Shown here one piece after another: positions 37,845-50,700 of a stretch of DNA of 64,000 bases; the first letter of the stretch is position 1, and the number at the start of each line of letters is the position of its first letter. The DNA lies in NCBI GenBank assembly GCA_008508345.1, contig QNGE01000125.1, forward strand, positions 300,199 through 364,198. The letters are read 5' to 3'. The DNA is from Paragonimus westermani (Eukaryota; Platyhelminthes; Trematoda; Plagiorchiida; Troglotrematidae). Made by a program: the position numbers and the translations under genes. The notes under the pieces are model-generated. The model was not told where the DNA came from, did not search any database, and was given only the letters and a program-made list of their open reading frames with translations.

Positions 37845-38200
37845 AATCCTATTCTCGGGTTTCACTCTTGCTAGAGTTTGTCAGCAATGCACATCAGTGT
37901 CAACGGCGCAATCTGAACTGCAGCCACCCTTCTACGAGACAATCATTTTGCCCACTGCCCTATTGGTCATGCATGAGGTACGACTAAAATATCATGTGCA
38001 AACGCTTAATTATATTCACCTCAGCGTAAAGTTCAGATTTCCCGATCAATTCAAAAGAAGACACAGTAACTGTTCTTTTAATTTTAATCGATAACCGCAC
38101 GAGTACGAATCCTCTGCAAGTTGAAATCACAGAAGTTTTAGTTCGCTGAGCGAAATTTTGATTAGAGTGAATAGTGGAGGAATTTTGGCCGAGAAGACTT
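37845..38200 (-). mobile_element. Old hammerhead SINE with 5' extension
   Basis: On the minus strand it runs from the unit end motif (near 38165-38185, cactattcactctaatc) through the upstream part (gataaccg/acagtaactgttctttt block at 38060-38095) and a decayed tRNA-like part to a ribozyme at about 37845-37895. Stem II is still paired (ACTCT / AGAGT) and GAAA is kept, but the core reads CTGACAA, so one essential G is lost. The end motif joined to the upstream part repeats the junction seen at 35.3 and 44.26 kb. Confidence 0.65.
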
Positions 38201-41200
38201 GGTGGCTCACATAAGTGAAATTTTCCAACGGTTGCTAGTACAAAAGTTGTTATGGTAGAAAATTGCAATGGCCGACCAACTAACCGTTTCAGTCAACGCG
38301 ATTTAAGTGACTGAGACAGAAGTTAGAAGAGTATCAAACATTCAATATTTTTAACATAAAAATCAGAAGACGTGCGTTAGCAGATCTCAACATTTTGCAC
38401 TAGATCATCAACACTAACGTCAGACATGAACTAGTTGGTACCGACTAGCTACTGCAAAACCGGCCCACCAGTGTCCGTCCTCTAACTTTTTCAGAAAAAT
38501 GATTTTCTTAAAAGTGCCATCGTATCAGAAACGGCTTGACATACTTGAAGACCACCGAAACATGAACGGTAAGACCTCATCATTGTGACATTTCCGGGAT
38601 GAGTTTTGATGAAACGCTGGTGTAGCAGGACAGAGATATGATCAGATTGTCCACATGGCACCGCCAGCTTTTGCCTGTCACATTATAATAAACCATTATG
38701 GCAGGTGAAACATCAACAAGGAATATTTGTGAGGACACAAAGACGGACTGATGTGGTTGGTTGCTCAAGTCTAAGCGAATTGAATGATGTGTTGTGGAAC
38801 AGAACACGGGATGTGTTGGTGACATTCTCCCTCTAACCAATCAGGAATGTACACACAGCCACAGAAAAGTCTTGAGTTTTACTTTATGAGGCAGATGGTT
38901 TACGCAGACCGGTGAAATTTTCATCTATCCAAGTAACCAGAAATCGATTAGTTCCAGCCAAGTAGAACCAACCAAAACTACATGAAAAACAGCATCCCAT
39001 TTTGAATATAGATTTAACCACTTTGGTTTCGTTCGGCTGATCATACGACTAGTTGTGTTGCCAGCTAAATATCTTTGATGTGATGAATGCAGTAAGTCAG
39101 TGGAAAGGCTGTGACCAACCGCGATTTAGATTATGTGGCTATCACATTACCACTGAGATACGTTCCTCATCTACGAATCCAGAGTAGTTGCTAGATTGTT
39201 CTGCTGCAGAACGAAATGGACCGTAACTTTGCAACGCTCAGTTTAGTAGTCCCCTTCACTTACCAAAGAACATACTCAATTGGTTACGATGCTCAGTTAA
39301 AATAAATTTAAAAGTAAACCAGCGTTACTTTGAAAAGTGCAACCCATGACGCAATGCCCACCATCAGTTTCGGATTAGTTTATACATAAAGATGTTTACA
39401 ATCCGATTCGAGAGGATGTCACCTGTGCGTCAGCAGATTATCTAAACATAACTAACTAGCCGACTAACACAATCGTTTTTGACATAAAAAAAACATGGAA
39501 CAAAATGTACCTGAACCGCTACAAGTCATGGAATACAGATGGATCCTCTCTTGGCAGCTGTTGAAAAGTCGATTCTGAAATGAAACAGTTATTGTTAGTT
39601 AGGTTGCCAAACATTTAGCGACACCGATGTTGACCATCACAGCCAAATGATTCATTAGTTACCGGTATGCGGATGTTTCATTCGAGGGGACAGTTTTTTG
39701 CAGCCATGCCTAGTGGAAACAGTCTTGCGTAGAGCTACTGTAATCTTTGACAGTTGTATTGTGCACAATAGTAAGAAATAGATGAAATTGAAAGCTTGTT
39801 GCACATTCTTTAAATATTGATCACTTCACCATTTTTTGCTTACTGAAGATTCACAAAATTCGTGTCCTAACAACATGTAGCACTAGGGCGAAAAATAGTA
39901 TAACGTGTACATGAGAAATTATGTGTCCGAAATAATGTTCTGGGTTCAGAAGAAACGTCTCATCTTTTTCATTAAAAGCAATAAAAACTACTTTACAGGA
40001 TGAATCACTGATAAGCTATTTCTAATCGAACAATCACAATTAACCCAGACGAAACATGCAATCAAATTACACACGATGTAGTATTCCAAGTTTCAAGATA
40101 TTTCGAACGGTTTGCTAGAGTGTAAGTGCAAAATGCAGTTGTATTAATCAGTAATGACTGAAACCCTCCTAGTGCATGCTCGGTGGTTACCATCTACTTG
40201 CGATTCTGGTTATTGTGCCAATAAACTGAGGAAATTGCAAAGAAAAGACTAAGGAACGAAAGCATTGCATACGACCTATTGCCGTACATTAACATACATA
40301 CATACATTCTGGAACCCAATGACAGCTTGAATAAACAGACATTTATAATTCAATTTACTATGGTATATTGTGTTTCATCCTGGTTAGCTAATGAATCTGT
40401 GGTCTAGCTTGTGTTCCCAAAGCCACAAAACCATGTTGCAGACAATGCTGCGGTAACTCTTCTGAAGAAGCACCGCTTCGAATGACGATTTTTACCCGCT
40501 AATTAACACCTGAGTTTGTCTAGTCGCATAACTCATCTCCAATCGTATGAACGGTACAAACCACAGTTGTCATGCCGTTCATAAGCATAAGATTTAGAAA
40601 ATAATCATCTTATAATATGACTGGGGTACACTAAAAATTCACAACGTAATGGAATCGTATGTTGGAACTAACAAAAACGACTCTTCAGGAATATTATTCC
40701 ATACACAGATCAGAAAAAATCTGTATTATTCTTTAGCTTGTGAACTGTGATTAGGTCATGGTGTGGCTCCCTGAGTACGTTATCTGTTAGTCTGACGTCA
40801 TATATACAATCTTATAACTATCTTGCAATATCTCTCCGTAACAGTACTGTGTAGATGCGTCTTGTTACAACGTGCAACGGATTGTTTGTAGCGGAAAGCT
40901 CTCTTGAAATTGCAAAAAGCAGTTGGCCCAATGCCTAGAAGTACGCTTCTTAGCTTTCGTCTACAACCGGTACGCATAGCCACATAACCGACAAGACTCC
41001 AATGTGTCAATGTTATTTGCCCCTTCAATTTCACTTTTACGATCAATGGACCTCAACTTTGTAGAAACGCCTTCGATGGGAAGTTGAACAAACGAAGAAA
41101 ATACGTTTACCAACAAACTTGAAGACTATTCTTCCATCTTGTTGAACAGTAATTAAAACCAAAGTCCACGCAGAACCTAAAAGATGGTTTGCAAATAACA

Positions 41201-44165
41201 GCAACCAAGCCGACTGCTGTAAGGATGATGATTTTTTGAGGCACGTTACGTCTACACCTGAGGGGGAATTTTAACTTGTCAGTCCCGCTGTCAGTGGTGG
41301 TTAATCGGCACTAATTTCACGGGTACCAAGTGGAAATCAGTGGCATGAAACAATGGATGCTTATTTGACTAGTGAGCCGGGTGACGCGACCAGGTAACTG
41401 GAGTTTCGGTTTTCAGAAAATTAGTTACAATAATCCGCTTGAATTTTCAACGTGCCGAAGTCGTCCAGATACATAACAGTTGCCCTGGCCAATGCTTTCT
41501 GTGTTCAGATTAAGCTATCCGCGGAAACAATTTCCTAATTTCGTTTACAAGTTCACAATAGTCATTTTACCAGTTAACTAAAACAACTATGAAATTCCAC
41601 AAATACCTCTTTTTTGTTGAATTTAAATAAGCTTTTATAAACCATGTTCACTTCTGATCATTGAGTAGGATGCCAATTTTAGTAAACGCCAAACGCAGGT
41701 TGGCCGCAATCGTGATGCTATCACAGATGTTCTCTTATGCTTACGGTTCATTCTCCCCTGAAAATATTCTTGAAAACAAACTGTTCACCACATGTTTCAG
41801 ATGGACGTACACGCTGTTCATTCCTGATTTGGTGTGTACTCATATGCTGGTCACCAGGCCGTATGACTCATTAGTCGACAGCACTATTGACTGCTGTGGT
41901 TAGATTGTATCACCATCAACTCCAACATGAGGATTACTGTCCAGTTGTGATCGTAGGCTAACCGAACGGTCTGAAGTTAACTGATTGTCACTCCGTCTGA
42001 ATTGCGTGTCCCAAACACGTTGTTTTAATTCTATAGTTGGAGACATTGTGAACAGTATTGGGAATTTGCATCACCAACTGTTGTCCGTTGGACACACGGT
42101 TAGACGAAATTCGTTTGTCACTGGATAATCCTCATGGTTAGCTCGCGTGCTTCTAACATTCAAGTCCAAACTAGTTCAAACAGTCTGACTTGACATGGCC
42201 TGATGCCTGTATATGAGTACACATTACGACGTCTTTCATGCATAACTTGCAGATCAGTCCAGAACCTGAGTGATATCACAAGTCGAGCTAGGTAGTCGTG
42301 CTGCGTGTCAGTATCCCGAAAATGTTGGAATTGTCAAATAGCGTAAGGTCCTCTCAAATCTGTGTTAGAGAGTGTATGTCGAATTGACTGAGGGAGACGG
42401 TAACACATCCACAGACAGTCAACACTCGGTGACCCTGTAACGCTGTGTCCTTCACTAAGAGACAACTTTCCACCGCGGGTTGCAGGCTCATTACTACCTA
42501 ACAGTTTGAGCCCCGTTACAGGTCGAGGATTCGTCTACACTGGTCACCTACAGTAGATTATCACTTAGTCATTGACGGCTGGTACAATATGCCCAATAGC
42601 AGTTGGCTCTCGTTTGGCTTCCCTGTGACGAACACCCACCAACTCAGTTCCTCCCTAATCATATACCAACCCAACTTTGTGTGAAATTTATTCCCATCAA
42701 TATCTGTATCACGTGATCACACAACTCATCTCGTGTCAATTGTCTAACTTGTGTTGGAAAAAACACTCGTGATTACAGGCCGGCCTAATGATGCAGAGCC
42801 AGGTGATTGCTACCGAATCTGATGTATCTGCCCCAAGGATGTCCTGGACAACTTTCCAAGCATCAAATTAACGTGGAGTGGAGTCGTGTGTTTTGAGTGC
42901 AAATTGACCGGAAGTTTTATGATTGTCTGAAGAATTTCAAGCCAGTTCTGACGGTTAATCATCGGCATTGAATGTTCTGATTAGAGTGTTACGTGGCAGT
43001 ATGTGGGCGTTCACTTTACCAGTGAACAGTAAATGGGATTCGAATGCAATATAGTCCATATGATGGATGGTTCGGATGGAAAGGTACGGACCGCGCAATT
43101 CACTTATAGCACTTGGTCGACAGTTCAGTGGCAGTCGCACCTGTAGCAGATTGGTTGTCGAGAACAGATGTGTGCAACCGATATTTGGTTAAAAACAATA
43201 TCTGGGACGAGGCACCATCTGTGTTGTTCCAGAATATTTGTGTTGCGTGGCAAGTAGTCATTCGCTTGGATGGCCCTTGTTAGTAGCACATGAATGTGAA
43301 CATAGTGCATCTGTGCTTGCACAGTGCTTTGCTTAAAAAACATTTCTGTAACAAACACAACGTGAAGTCGGTAGAAATTCCTCTGCTCATTTTGGACGAC
43401 GATGGTGGCAAACAGGAAAATGTGTAAATGGTTTTCGAACCGGTTGATTGTCCAGTGCATGTTCGGGTGCATGTGCAAATGTCAGTTCTGATACGAAAAT
43501 TCATGGAAATGTCCATTTACCTGAGAACTGGAGCGGTTTAACTGTTTACGTTACACTGCGTACTCGTGCAAATCCTTCGAAACGGCTTCCAGTTTCCTAG
43601 CAATTTTTAATGCCAACTGATGTCTATATTCGAAGGTCTCATAACAGTGCGACGTTATCTGGCTGCAGTGTTCCTGATGCGAGTTGATTTCGACCACTCT
43701 CATCAGCGTCGTATGCATGCTTGACACGGATGAACGGATTTTGAATATCTGCCTGTTATCGTCTATCTTGCTCTGTGGAAATATTGCCCATAAAGCTCGC
43801 ATTTGACTCGGTCATGCTATTGCGGTATTCAGAAGAGAACACATCTGGAATGAATGCATAGAATGAAATCACTTCACACATATTTCCAGTAGTCTTCAAT
43901 GTGTGGATTTTGTAGGAACACCAGTGGTTGTTATGTTAATTACACTACGTTTCACTGGATGGCGTGAGGCAATTTGGTTTGTAGGTGATCTACACACGCA
44001 GAGGTGAAGTGTTGACCGTTTTAGAGAACACGTTTACCGTTGAGTGTGTTGGATGACCTCTTCTCAAACCGTTCGTCTTCTCACTGTCATACTCAGATGT
44101 CTTCAGCCTATCGAACGTTCTGGTTGATACAGTATATAATTCGACGACCAACTGACGTGGAGACA
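38201..44165. other. Long stretch without recognisable gene
   Basis: Nearly 6 kb with only chance-length open frames. An 80-codon frame at 41661-41903 starts with a hydrophobic stretch like a signal peptide, but it has no supporting context. It could be a large intron or intergenic DNA. Confidence 0.4.
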
Positions 44166-44176
44166 AATGCAGATTG
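44166..44176. repeat. Target-site duplication, left
   Basis: aatgcagattg, repeated exactly at 44707-44717. The pair brackets the whole composite SINE insertion. Confidence 0.8.
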
Positions 44177-44259
44177 TCGAGTTGACCATCACTCACATCA
44201 CTCACAGCCTTCGCATTCAGATAGGCTTTCCAGCCGGCCTCCTTAGAAAAGAAGCACTA
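44177..44259 (-). mobile_element. Inverted 5' segment starting at ribozyme cleavage site
   Basis: Reverse complement of the unit part that follows the hammerhead. Its right edge is gcacta at 44254-44259, which reads TAGTGC on the minus strand. That is the first base sequence of the 3' ribozyme cleavage product. Nothing of the ribozyme upstream of the cleavage point is included except that the next base is a G shared with gactactcat. Confidence 0.75.
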
Positions 44260-44478
44260 GACTACTCATCAATAATCTACAATATCGCCTCGCAGGTTTA
44301 TTGAGTTCAGTGATCTCGACCTGTCTCGGAAGTCCTAATCGCGGGGTTATCGATTGGAGTTAACAGAACAGTTACTGTGTCTCGTCTCGAGACGATCGGG
44401 CAACTTGATCACTGCTCACAAGCGAGAGTGGTTGAGCGTCTAGATTTGATAATTCGGTCGTGCCTAATGTGAGGTCAA

Positions 44479-44532
44479 TGGCGCAGTGGTTAACACGGTT
44501 GCCTCATGATTGGAATGTCCGGAGTTCAAATC
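44479..44532 (+). promoter_or_regulatory. Internal RNA polymerase III promoter of SINE
   Basis: The A box TGGCGCAGTGG (44479-44489) and B box GTTCAAATC (44524-44532) fit the tRNA-type consensus exactly, with tRNA-like spacing. The surrounding 72-nt tRNA-like segment does not fold as a functional tRNA, because T-arm pairs are broken. Confidence 0.85.
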
Positions 44533-44551
44533 CCGGCCGTGGCGAGGATAT

Positions 44552-44596
44552 GTACTACTGACGAGCTCTGGGGAGAGCGAAACTCGAGTCTAGTGC
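44552..44596 (+). ncRNA. Hammerhead ribozyme, intact
   Basis: Stem I GTACTA / TAGTGC (44552-44557, 44591-44596; one G-U wobble), core CTGACGA (44558-44564), stem II GCTCT (44565-44569) / AGAGC (44574-44578) with GGGG loop, GAAA (44579-44582), and stem III ACT-CG-AGT (44582-44589). The cleavage-site C is at 44590. All invariant core bases are present. Compared with the 32.6 kb copy, the stem II loop changed from AATG to GGGG and stem I has one compensated pair. The base pairing survives divergence of the flanks. Confidence 0.9.
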
Positions 44597-44706
44597 TTCT
44601 TTTCGAAGAAGACCGGCTGGAAAGCCTATCTGAATGCGAACGCTGAGATCAAATGTGAGTGATGATCTGCTTGAAAATAAACCAAATCCCCGACTACTCA
44701 TTAATG

Positions 44707-44717
44707 AATGCAGATTG
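44707..44717. repeat. Target-site duplication, right
   Basis: aatgcagattg, exact partner of 44166-44176. Confidence 0.8.
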
Positions 44718-47700
44718 GTTTACTGGCATTCGCACTCACTTAATTCACGATGTAGGCGATGCACAATTATATCACTTCAAGCTCCTGGTAAGGATTCTCC
44801 ATGTTTGCGAATTGGATGCCAAGAAACTCAAGTGAATTCCCAGCCGTCGTATTCACGGAGAATATCTATTGAGATACTACTGGTAGTCGGTTTGATTAAT
44901 GGTGAAAAATTACTTGGAATGCAACAAACATATAATCTGGTTTCAATGGTCGCACACATGCTGGTGTTCAGTAACACTATGAAGTTGACACATTTAAAGG
45001 ACTCGGGAAAAACGTCCTTAGATTGCACATACTACCTTGTGGACATCCGTTCTCTAGTGTTGCAAACATGTTAGAGAACAACATATGGGTCTCTACTATG
45101 GCGTTTACGTTTGTGGACAACATTTTGTAAACGTTCTAGAAGGATGTTGTCTTGGCAATAAATTCCACCATATATTATATGGACAATTGGACAGGTTAAA
45201 TACACAGGAACTTCAGAATCAGTGTTTGAAATGTTGAATACAATCACGACAAGCATGCTGAGGCTGGCAGTATACTCCAAATAGTGAAAACAACCTGTTG
45301 GGTTTTTCAAGGAGATAAGCGGTTTGGGAAGCCGTTTGCTATTGTACACTGTGTCACATCTATGTAGAACACAAGGTCATAAGAAAGCAACGAGAATTCG
45401 TGAACCTCATTGACTAGGAATTTGTTCACGGGCTCGCATTGGCCATTCGAGGACTTACAAGTTGGTATGTTTTGCTGTATCAGTTTGTCGCAGTAGCTCC
45501 CAGGAAATGTTTGGAACTAGTCTCAGTGCAGTCTGCGAGTTTGACTTGAAAATGTGTGTTGTATATTGTTCAGTTCAGTATGATCGATTAGCACAATAAT
45601 TCACGGCTATGATGTTCATGAACCCGAGGACTTCGCACTGTGTATCTCGTTAGAAAATCTACTACACAGAGAAACTGTGAAACGATAATCGTTTTTCGTG
45701 GAGATTGCCAACCAAAACTAATGCGCACAGCCATTAATCAAAGGATCGAATTTGGTCAGGGTGTTGGCAGATATTCACAAGTACTATGCACACACCTTCT
45801 AACACAAACTGTCAGAAAGTGAATTCTTTTAGATGCCCTAATTTTTCGATGCTGCATGATAGAGTACATGTTCTCGACTGGCCGATTTCCACTTAATTGG
45901 TTTCCTATCGTTGTACTGAGAAGTGCACGAGCCGTGTTGATTGGACGCCCCGAGGGACATCACCAGTTTTGCTCCCGGTCGCATAATGAGCAAACCAATC
46001 ACCAATGTACTGCACGTCTATGTGTTAGACTCCAATCGACATGCAAACGACAGTAAGGCACTTCGTATTGTGTACATAGTCCGCCTAAGTCGACTAAAAC
46101 CATCCGAACACCGGTGGTAACCACAGTGCAATCGACCACTTTTCCACCACACAACCTTGTCCTGGTTGTTGAAATGCAGTCAGCAATTTCATTGTCAACA
46201 ATTTGGAACCATCCACACTTTCCCATAGTATCCATATTCTGAATGTTTTTGGCCAGCCGCCTTTTGAATTGGACCTGACGATTAGAATTTTAGCTATTCA
46301 GAGTTAAACATGACCGAGCTGGTACTTCTAAACATACAGCTATATTCGCTCATGAATAGTGCTCGTATTGCTCTGTTTCGCAGTTAGCGAATCCGCGACG
46401 AGGACTTCATTGTCAAGTAGAATTAATCGAATTCTGGTGAGCTGTGTTTGTGTAGGTTCTGATGATTTGTCGAATTGAGCGGACAGCAGATTACCGGACA
46501 ACAATATATCTGTGGGTGTCCGGCCGATTTTTGCTTAGTTTGTGACCACACCGATCTCCAACTTCGGATGTCCTGTCCCATAAACTTCCACCTGACAACC
46601 TTTACACGTACAGTAATTTGGTTAGGAATGAACGGAAACAACTGCTTTCGTTTGACGTTGACTGTGGGAACGACGGGGTGTTGAAGAAAGGTTATTTGTG
46701 CATTTCGTCTGTACAAAAGTTGTTGGTGAGTGTACACTGTGTAATCGATCGGTGTCCACAATGTTCATGTGAATGTCAACGGGTTGTGGTTTTCTTGCTT
46801 ATCTTACCTTCATCAGGACGCCATCGCCTGGCTTCCTCTCTGTCCATCAGATGCGATTATTGGGACCCATCTGGGAATGCTCGTTAACCGACGAATCAGC
46901 ACACACACACCTTCTATCCACCGCCGTTGCACTCACGTGGTAACAGTATGTCCTGACAGCTAACAAATGCTTGTCACCGTGTCACCAACTGTGGCACAAA
47001 TATTGGATGATTTTGCAGGCGAATTTATTTTCCGTCCGTGTTCGCTACGGCGTGACTGTGTTGTTTGTGTGTAAGGGTCTACATGGGGGTAAGTCACTGT
47101 GAACTTTGATTATTAGTTGTGTGCAGCATTGTGCATATGTGATTTCGATCAATAAACCAGGAAGATAATAGTTGTTATACTTTGCCTGCCTCATAGCTTA
47201 TAATAACAACCAAGATTGAAACATAGGATTGACAATGTACTGATTGAGCTGATTCAGAGTACAAAGTTCCCAGTGGTTTGATTCCCGATGGATGGTGTTA
47301 ATACGATGTATCATTTAGTCTATCTTTTTATGTTCAAGGAATGATACTGTACTGTCTGCTTAAATGAGAATACGTGTCTCATGTTTATTTTCGAACGTGT
47401 TTTCTTCGTCAGTATTTCAACAGTGCGTGTCACATGACAGTGAATGACTTTTGGTTTGGAAGCTAAAACGTCAATATCACTAACAACAAACCTTACACGA
47501 TAGTATATATTACTGTTGTTGTTTTGTTTGGCAAACTTCTTCTGGATATTCAACACACCGGTGTACCATTTCATTGGATTATACAATCCACTTTACCGAC
47601 TACCCTTGAGAGATACCTGGTTGTGTAAGAGACAGTTTTGGCGCTTCGTTCATCTTGTGAGTTACAAAGTTCCCACAAGCTGGGCCAGTTTTTCATGTGC

Positions 47701-50700
47701 CACCAAAATTTCAGAAGCTGAATTATATTGACCTAGAAAACGCACATTAACCATCACCCATACCAAGCACGTTCTTAAGCTTAGTTCGAGTCACATACTC
47801 AGATGTCACATGCTGAAACCCTAACAACAGGTCGGTTACCGGAAATTTATCCACATTTTCACAGTTTAAGTACTTACCCAATATGGTATACCTTAACTGG
47901 CTGAATCTGTATGACAATTTTACTAAAATGTGGAAGGCAAAGACCAGATGCGTAAACTCGTGATGCCTTCCTGATTCTGCAGTCAGATTACCCATCTGGA
48001 AAACGTTGAATTAATGTACAACCACTCAAAGTTAAAACAGACTAGCTCGAATTTACATGTTGAAGTCTATCCATTACACACTTGATTGGGTACGCCAAAG
48101 TTGTACTTTCCTCTATACATAATGACTTCAACTCGTTTTATTGTGATTCATATTATTGTGAGTTCAACTGTAACTAAAACCTTTCTTTTCTTTCTTCCGT
48201 CTCTGTCCACCTCTTTTTTGTTACTCAGCAAGAAATCAAATATACATAGACATTGTGTGCTCTACCTAGACTAAAAAATTCCAGTGGTACTTTCCTGTGA
48301 CCACTGTGTACCGTACTGATATTGCTTCAAAATGTTTACCTGTTAGGTTACCTAGATTAGCACGCTGATATTCAATCTGTAGGTATGGTTTGTATTCAAG
48401 AATTGTACAGTGCATTGTGAAGCACATGACAGGTTGGTAACAACACAATCTCTGACATTTACTTTGAATACCGTCATGTTAAAATAGCAATTGTCCTGGC
48501 TTTGTTAAGAATTACCAGCCTCCTTCAGAATACTCTTTAACAATAAATTGCGCGGTAATGTCAATGAATGTAACATCAAGCATGCACGAGACTTGAAACC
48601 AGCATATGACAATTTGACCAATAATTCAAATGTTTCATATATTAAAACTAAGTCAACGGGGTCGCCAGACTTCACTTTCCTGAAAGCTAGGGAAACAGAC
48701 GGCAGAATCCGTACGTAAGGCTATTTATAAGAAAGATTTCCTAGTTTTTCTTGCGGTTTTGAAGTGTACTGAGAGTAACTGGCATGTAGCAAACGACCTG
48801 ACAGTTATCAGTCGTCTTCCGAGTTGAAATTGTAAATACACTTCTGGCAAGCATGAGCACATTGTGTAGGGTAAATACGAAATTTTTAAACAAAAAAGGA
48901 ACAGACAAACAAGAATGTTTTTAAAAAAAACACAAGCAGAAATTTTGGGAGTAATAAGTTGTACTATGTGAGAAATAACCAAACAGCCGTTTGCACCAGT
49001 ATGCGCGTAAACGACGTAAAATTATATATATATATATGGAAATGGATATATATTATAAAGGTCAAAACGAAGAGAATGATCGAAGTCGGCAGAATTTCAG
49101 AGGCAAGTGAGTTGTGGGCATTAATATGTTGAACTAGGATAAAGTCACTCACGACTGCTGCTACAGTGTCTCACGGACCTGAAAAATTCAGAAATCTTTG
49201 GTTCGAGTTTTAGGAGAAAATTAGGTGGAGAACAATTCTGCCAAACGAGGGGGTATGCATTTACTCACAAAACGAACTATGAGATTACGGGAAAGTAAAG
49301 GCGACTTTAGACGTGAAACATTAAACGGGCATCGTGGAAATTTAGTATAAACCTCGTAAACGTAGAAGGACCCCGTCAGGTTGTAACTGAGTATGAAACC
49401 TAAATGCTTAACAGAATGGGAACTAGAAAGAAACTTGTTCTCAACATGTATTTCTGAAAAAAGCTGCTGGTAAGTTGTTTCTGTGACATGGGAAACTGGG
49501 ATGTCGCAATATCTGGGCGTACTGAGTGTGAACAGCGTGCGTTAATCTGACTAACCAAGTCGTTAAGACCATTTCGTAATGCGAGGGAGGTGAACATTGC
49601 AAATGTGGGATAACAAAGACAAAGTTGTTGGTATAATTCAGCAAAGCTGGTTCATTGACAGTAGACATGGGGCCCACACAGACGGAACAGAAAAAGAAAT
49701 ACCTACAACTTCGAGAACATTCGAAATCTTGACGTGTAGAGAACACCGTTGATCATTTGAGCATGCAAACTGGGAACGATTCGAACTATATCAATTTAAC
49801 ACATTTATGAGGGATGTTTGAATGCCATATCTTCAAAAAGACACAACAGAATCGCTGAGTTGATTTAGCTGAAAACATTGTTTTTATCCAATTAACAGAA
49901 ATGGATTGCCGCACATTCACTATCCAGGGATGACAAACTGGTTGTGTCAACAATGGACCGAGATTGACAACACACAAACTGATGTGGATAAGTGTCCTGA
50001 TTTTGCAACGTTGTGTGTTTGAAGAGAAGCTCCTTGAATTTTTCTATGCTAACACTAAGCACGCAGCCTGTCCAAATCTGGATGTGCTGTTCCGGTTTGA
50101 TGCTAGCAATTCTCAAACAGTCAGAAGATTTTCTGATTACAATCCATGAAATGCTAGAAAGAAAAAGGCATTATAAAGAAGTTTTGTGATTGTATGAATT
50201 CTGGCGTTATACTTAGTAGTTAGTGATTTGTGAAAATTTCCTACGAACAAAATATCACAGTTGAACACCCTGAGTTTTAGGCTTTAAAGAGGAAATACTG
50301 TAAAATTGTACGGAATGTAATTTGCGTATAAAACAAAATTCAACTCTTACTCAATCAAGATCACTTGAACACTGACAAGAGATTCCTATCACTACTGAGC
50401 TTTCCGATACAGGCATGTTACTGATGTGTTAGCACACATTAGCTGGTATGTTCCCCCAAGAAGCTCAGTGAAAAACTGTGTATAATGGGACCACTATAGT
50501 TTTCACGCTGGGAGCCAATGTGAACGTCTATGCGTAAAACATGTCCATTACGGTTGAACACCGTTAGCCCACTATTAGTCGAACGTACTGTCGAAGATGG
50601 TTCTGGGCATATGAATTTAAGCCATCTGAAGGGAAAAGTGTATGATCATTTTTGAAGTTATCTAACTGTAAACTTATGAACTATTAACCACAGACTGATT

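Larger units (their letters stand above)
44177..44706 (+). mobile_element. Full hammerhead SINE insertion with 5' inversion
   Basis: One 530-bp insertion bounded by an exact 11-bp duplication. Segment 1 (44177-44259) is the unit's 3' part on the minus strand, from just past the ribozyme cleavage site (TAGTGC) to about 80 nt downstream. Segment 2 (44260-44706) is plus strand: end motif gactactcat, upstream part, A and B boxes, intact ribozyme, 3' part, and end motif again (44692-44701). About 27 nt between the two segments are missing. This layout is that of a twin-primed insertion in which the RNA began at the hammerhead cleavage site and ran for more than one unit. The unit length implied is about 440 nt. 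Confidence 0.8.

Noticed and set aside
44460..44545. Functional tRNA gene at the A/B-box segment
   Set aside because: The boxes are perfect but the T arm and acceptor do not pair, and the segment is embedded in a repeated SINE unit.
44634..45074. 146-codon plus frame
   Set aside because: It starts inside the SINE and runs into flanking DNA, so it is not a gene.
46790..46830. CTGATGA-containing reverse complement as a ribozyme
   Set aside because: No GAAA and no pairing stems around it.
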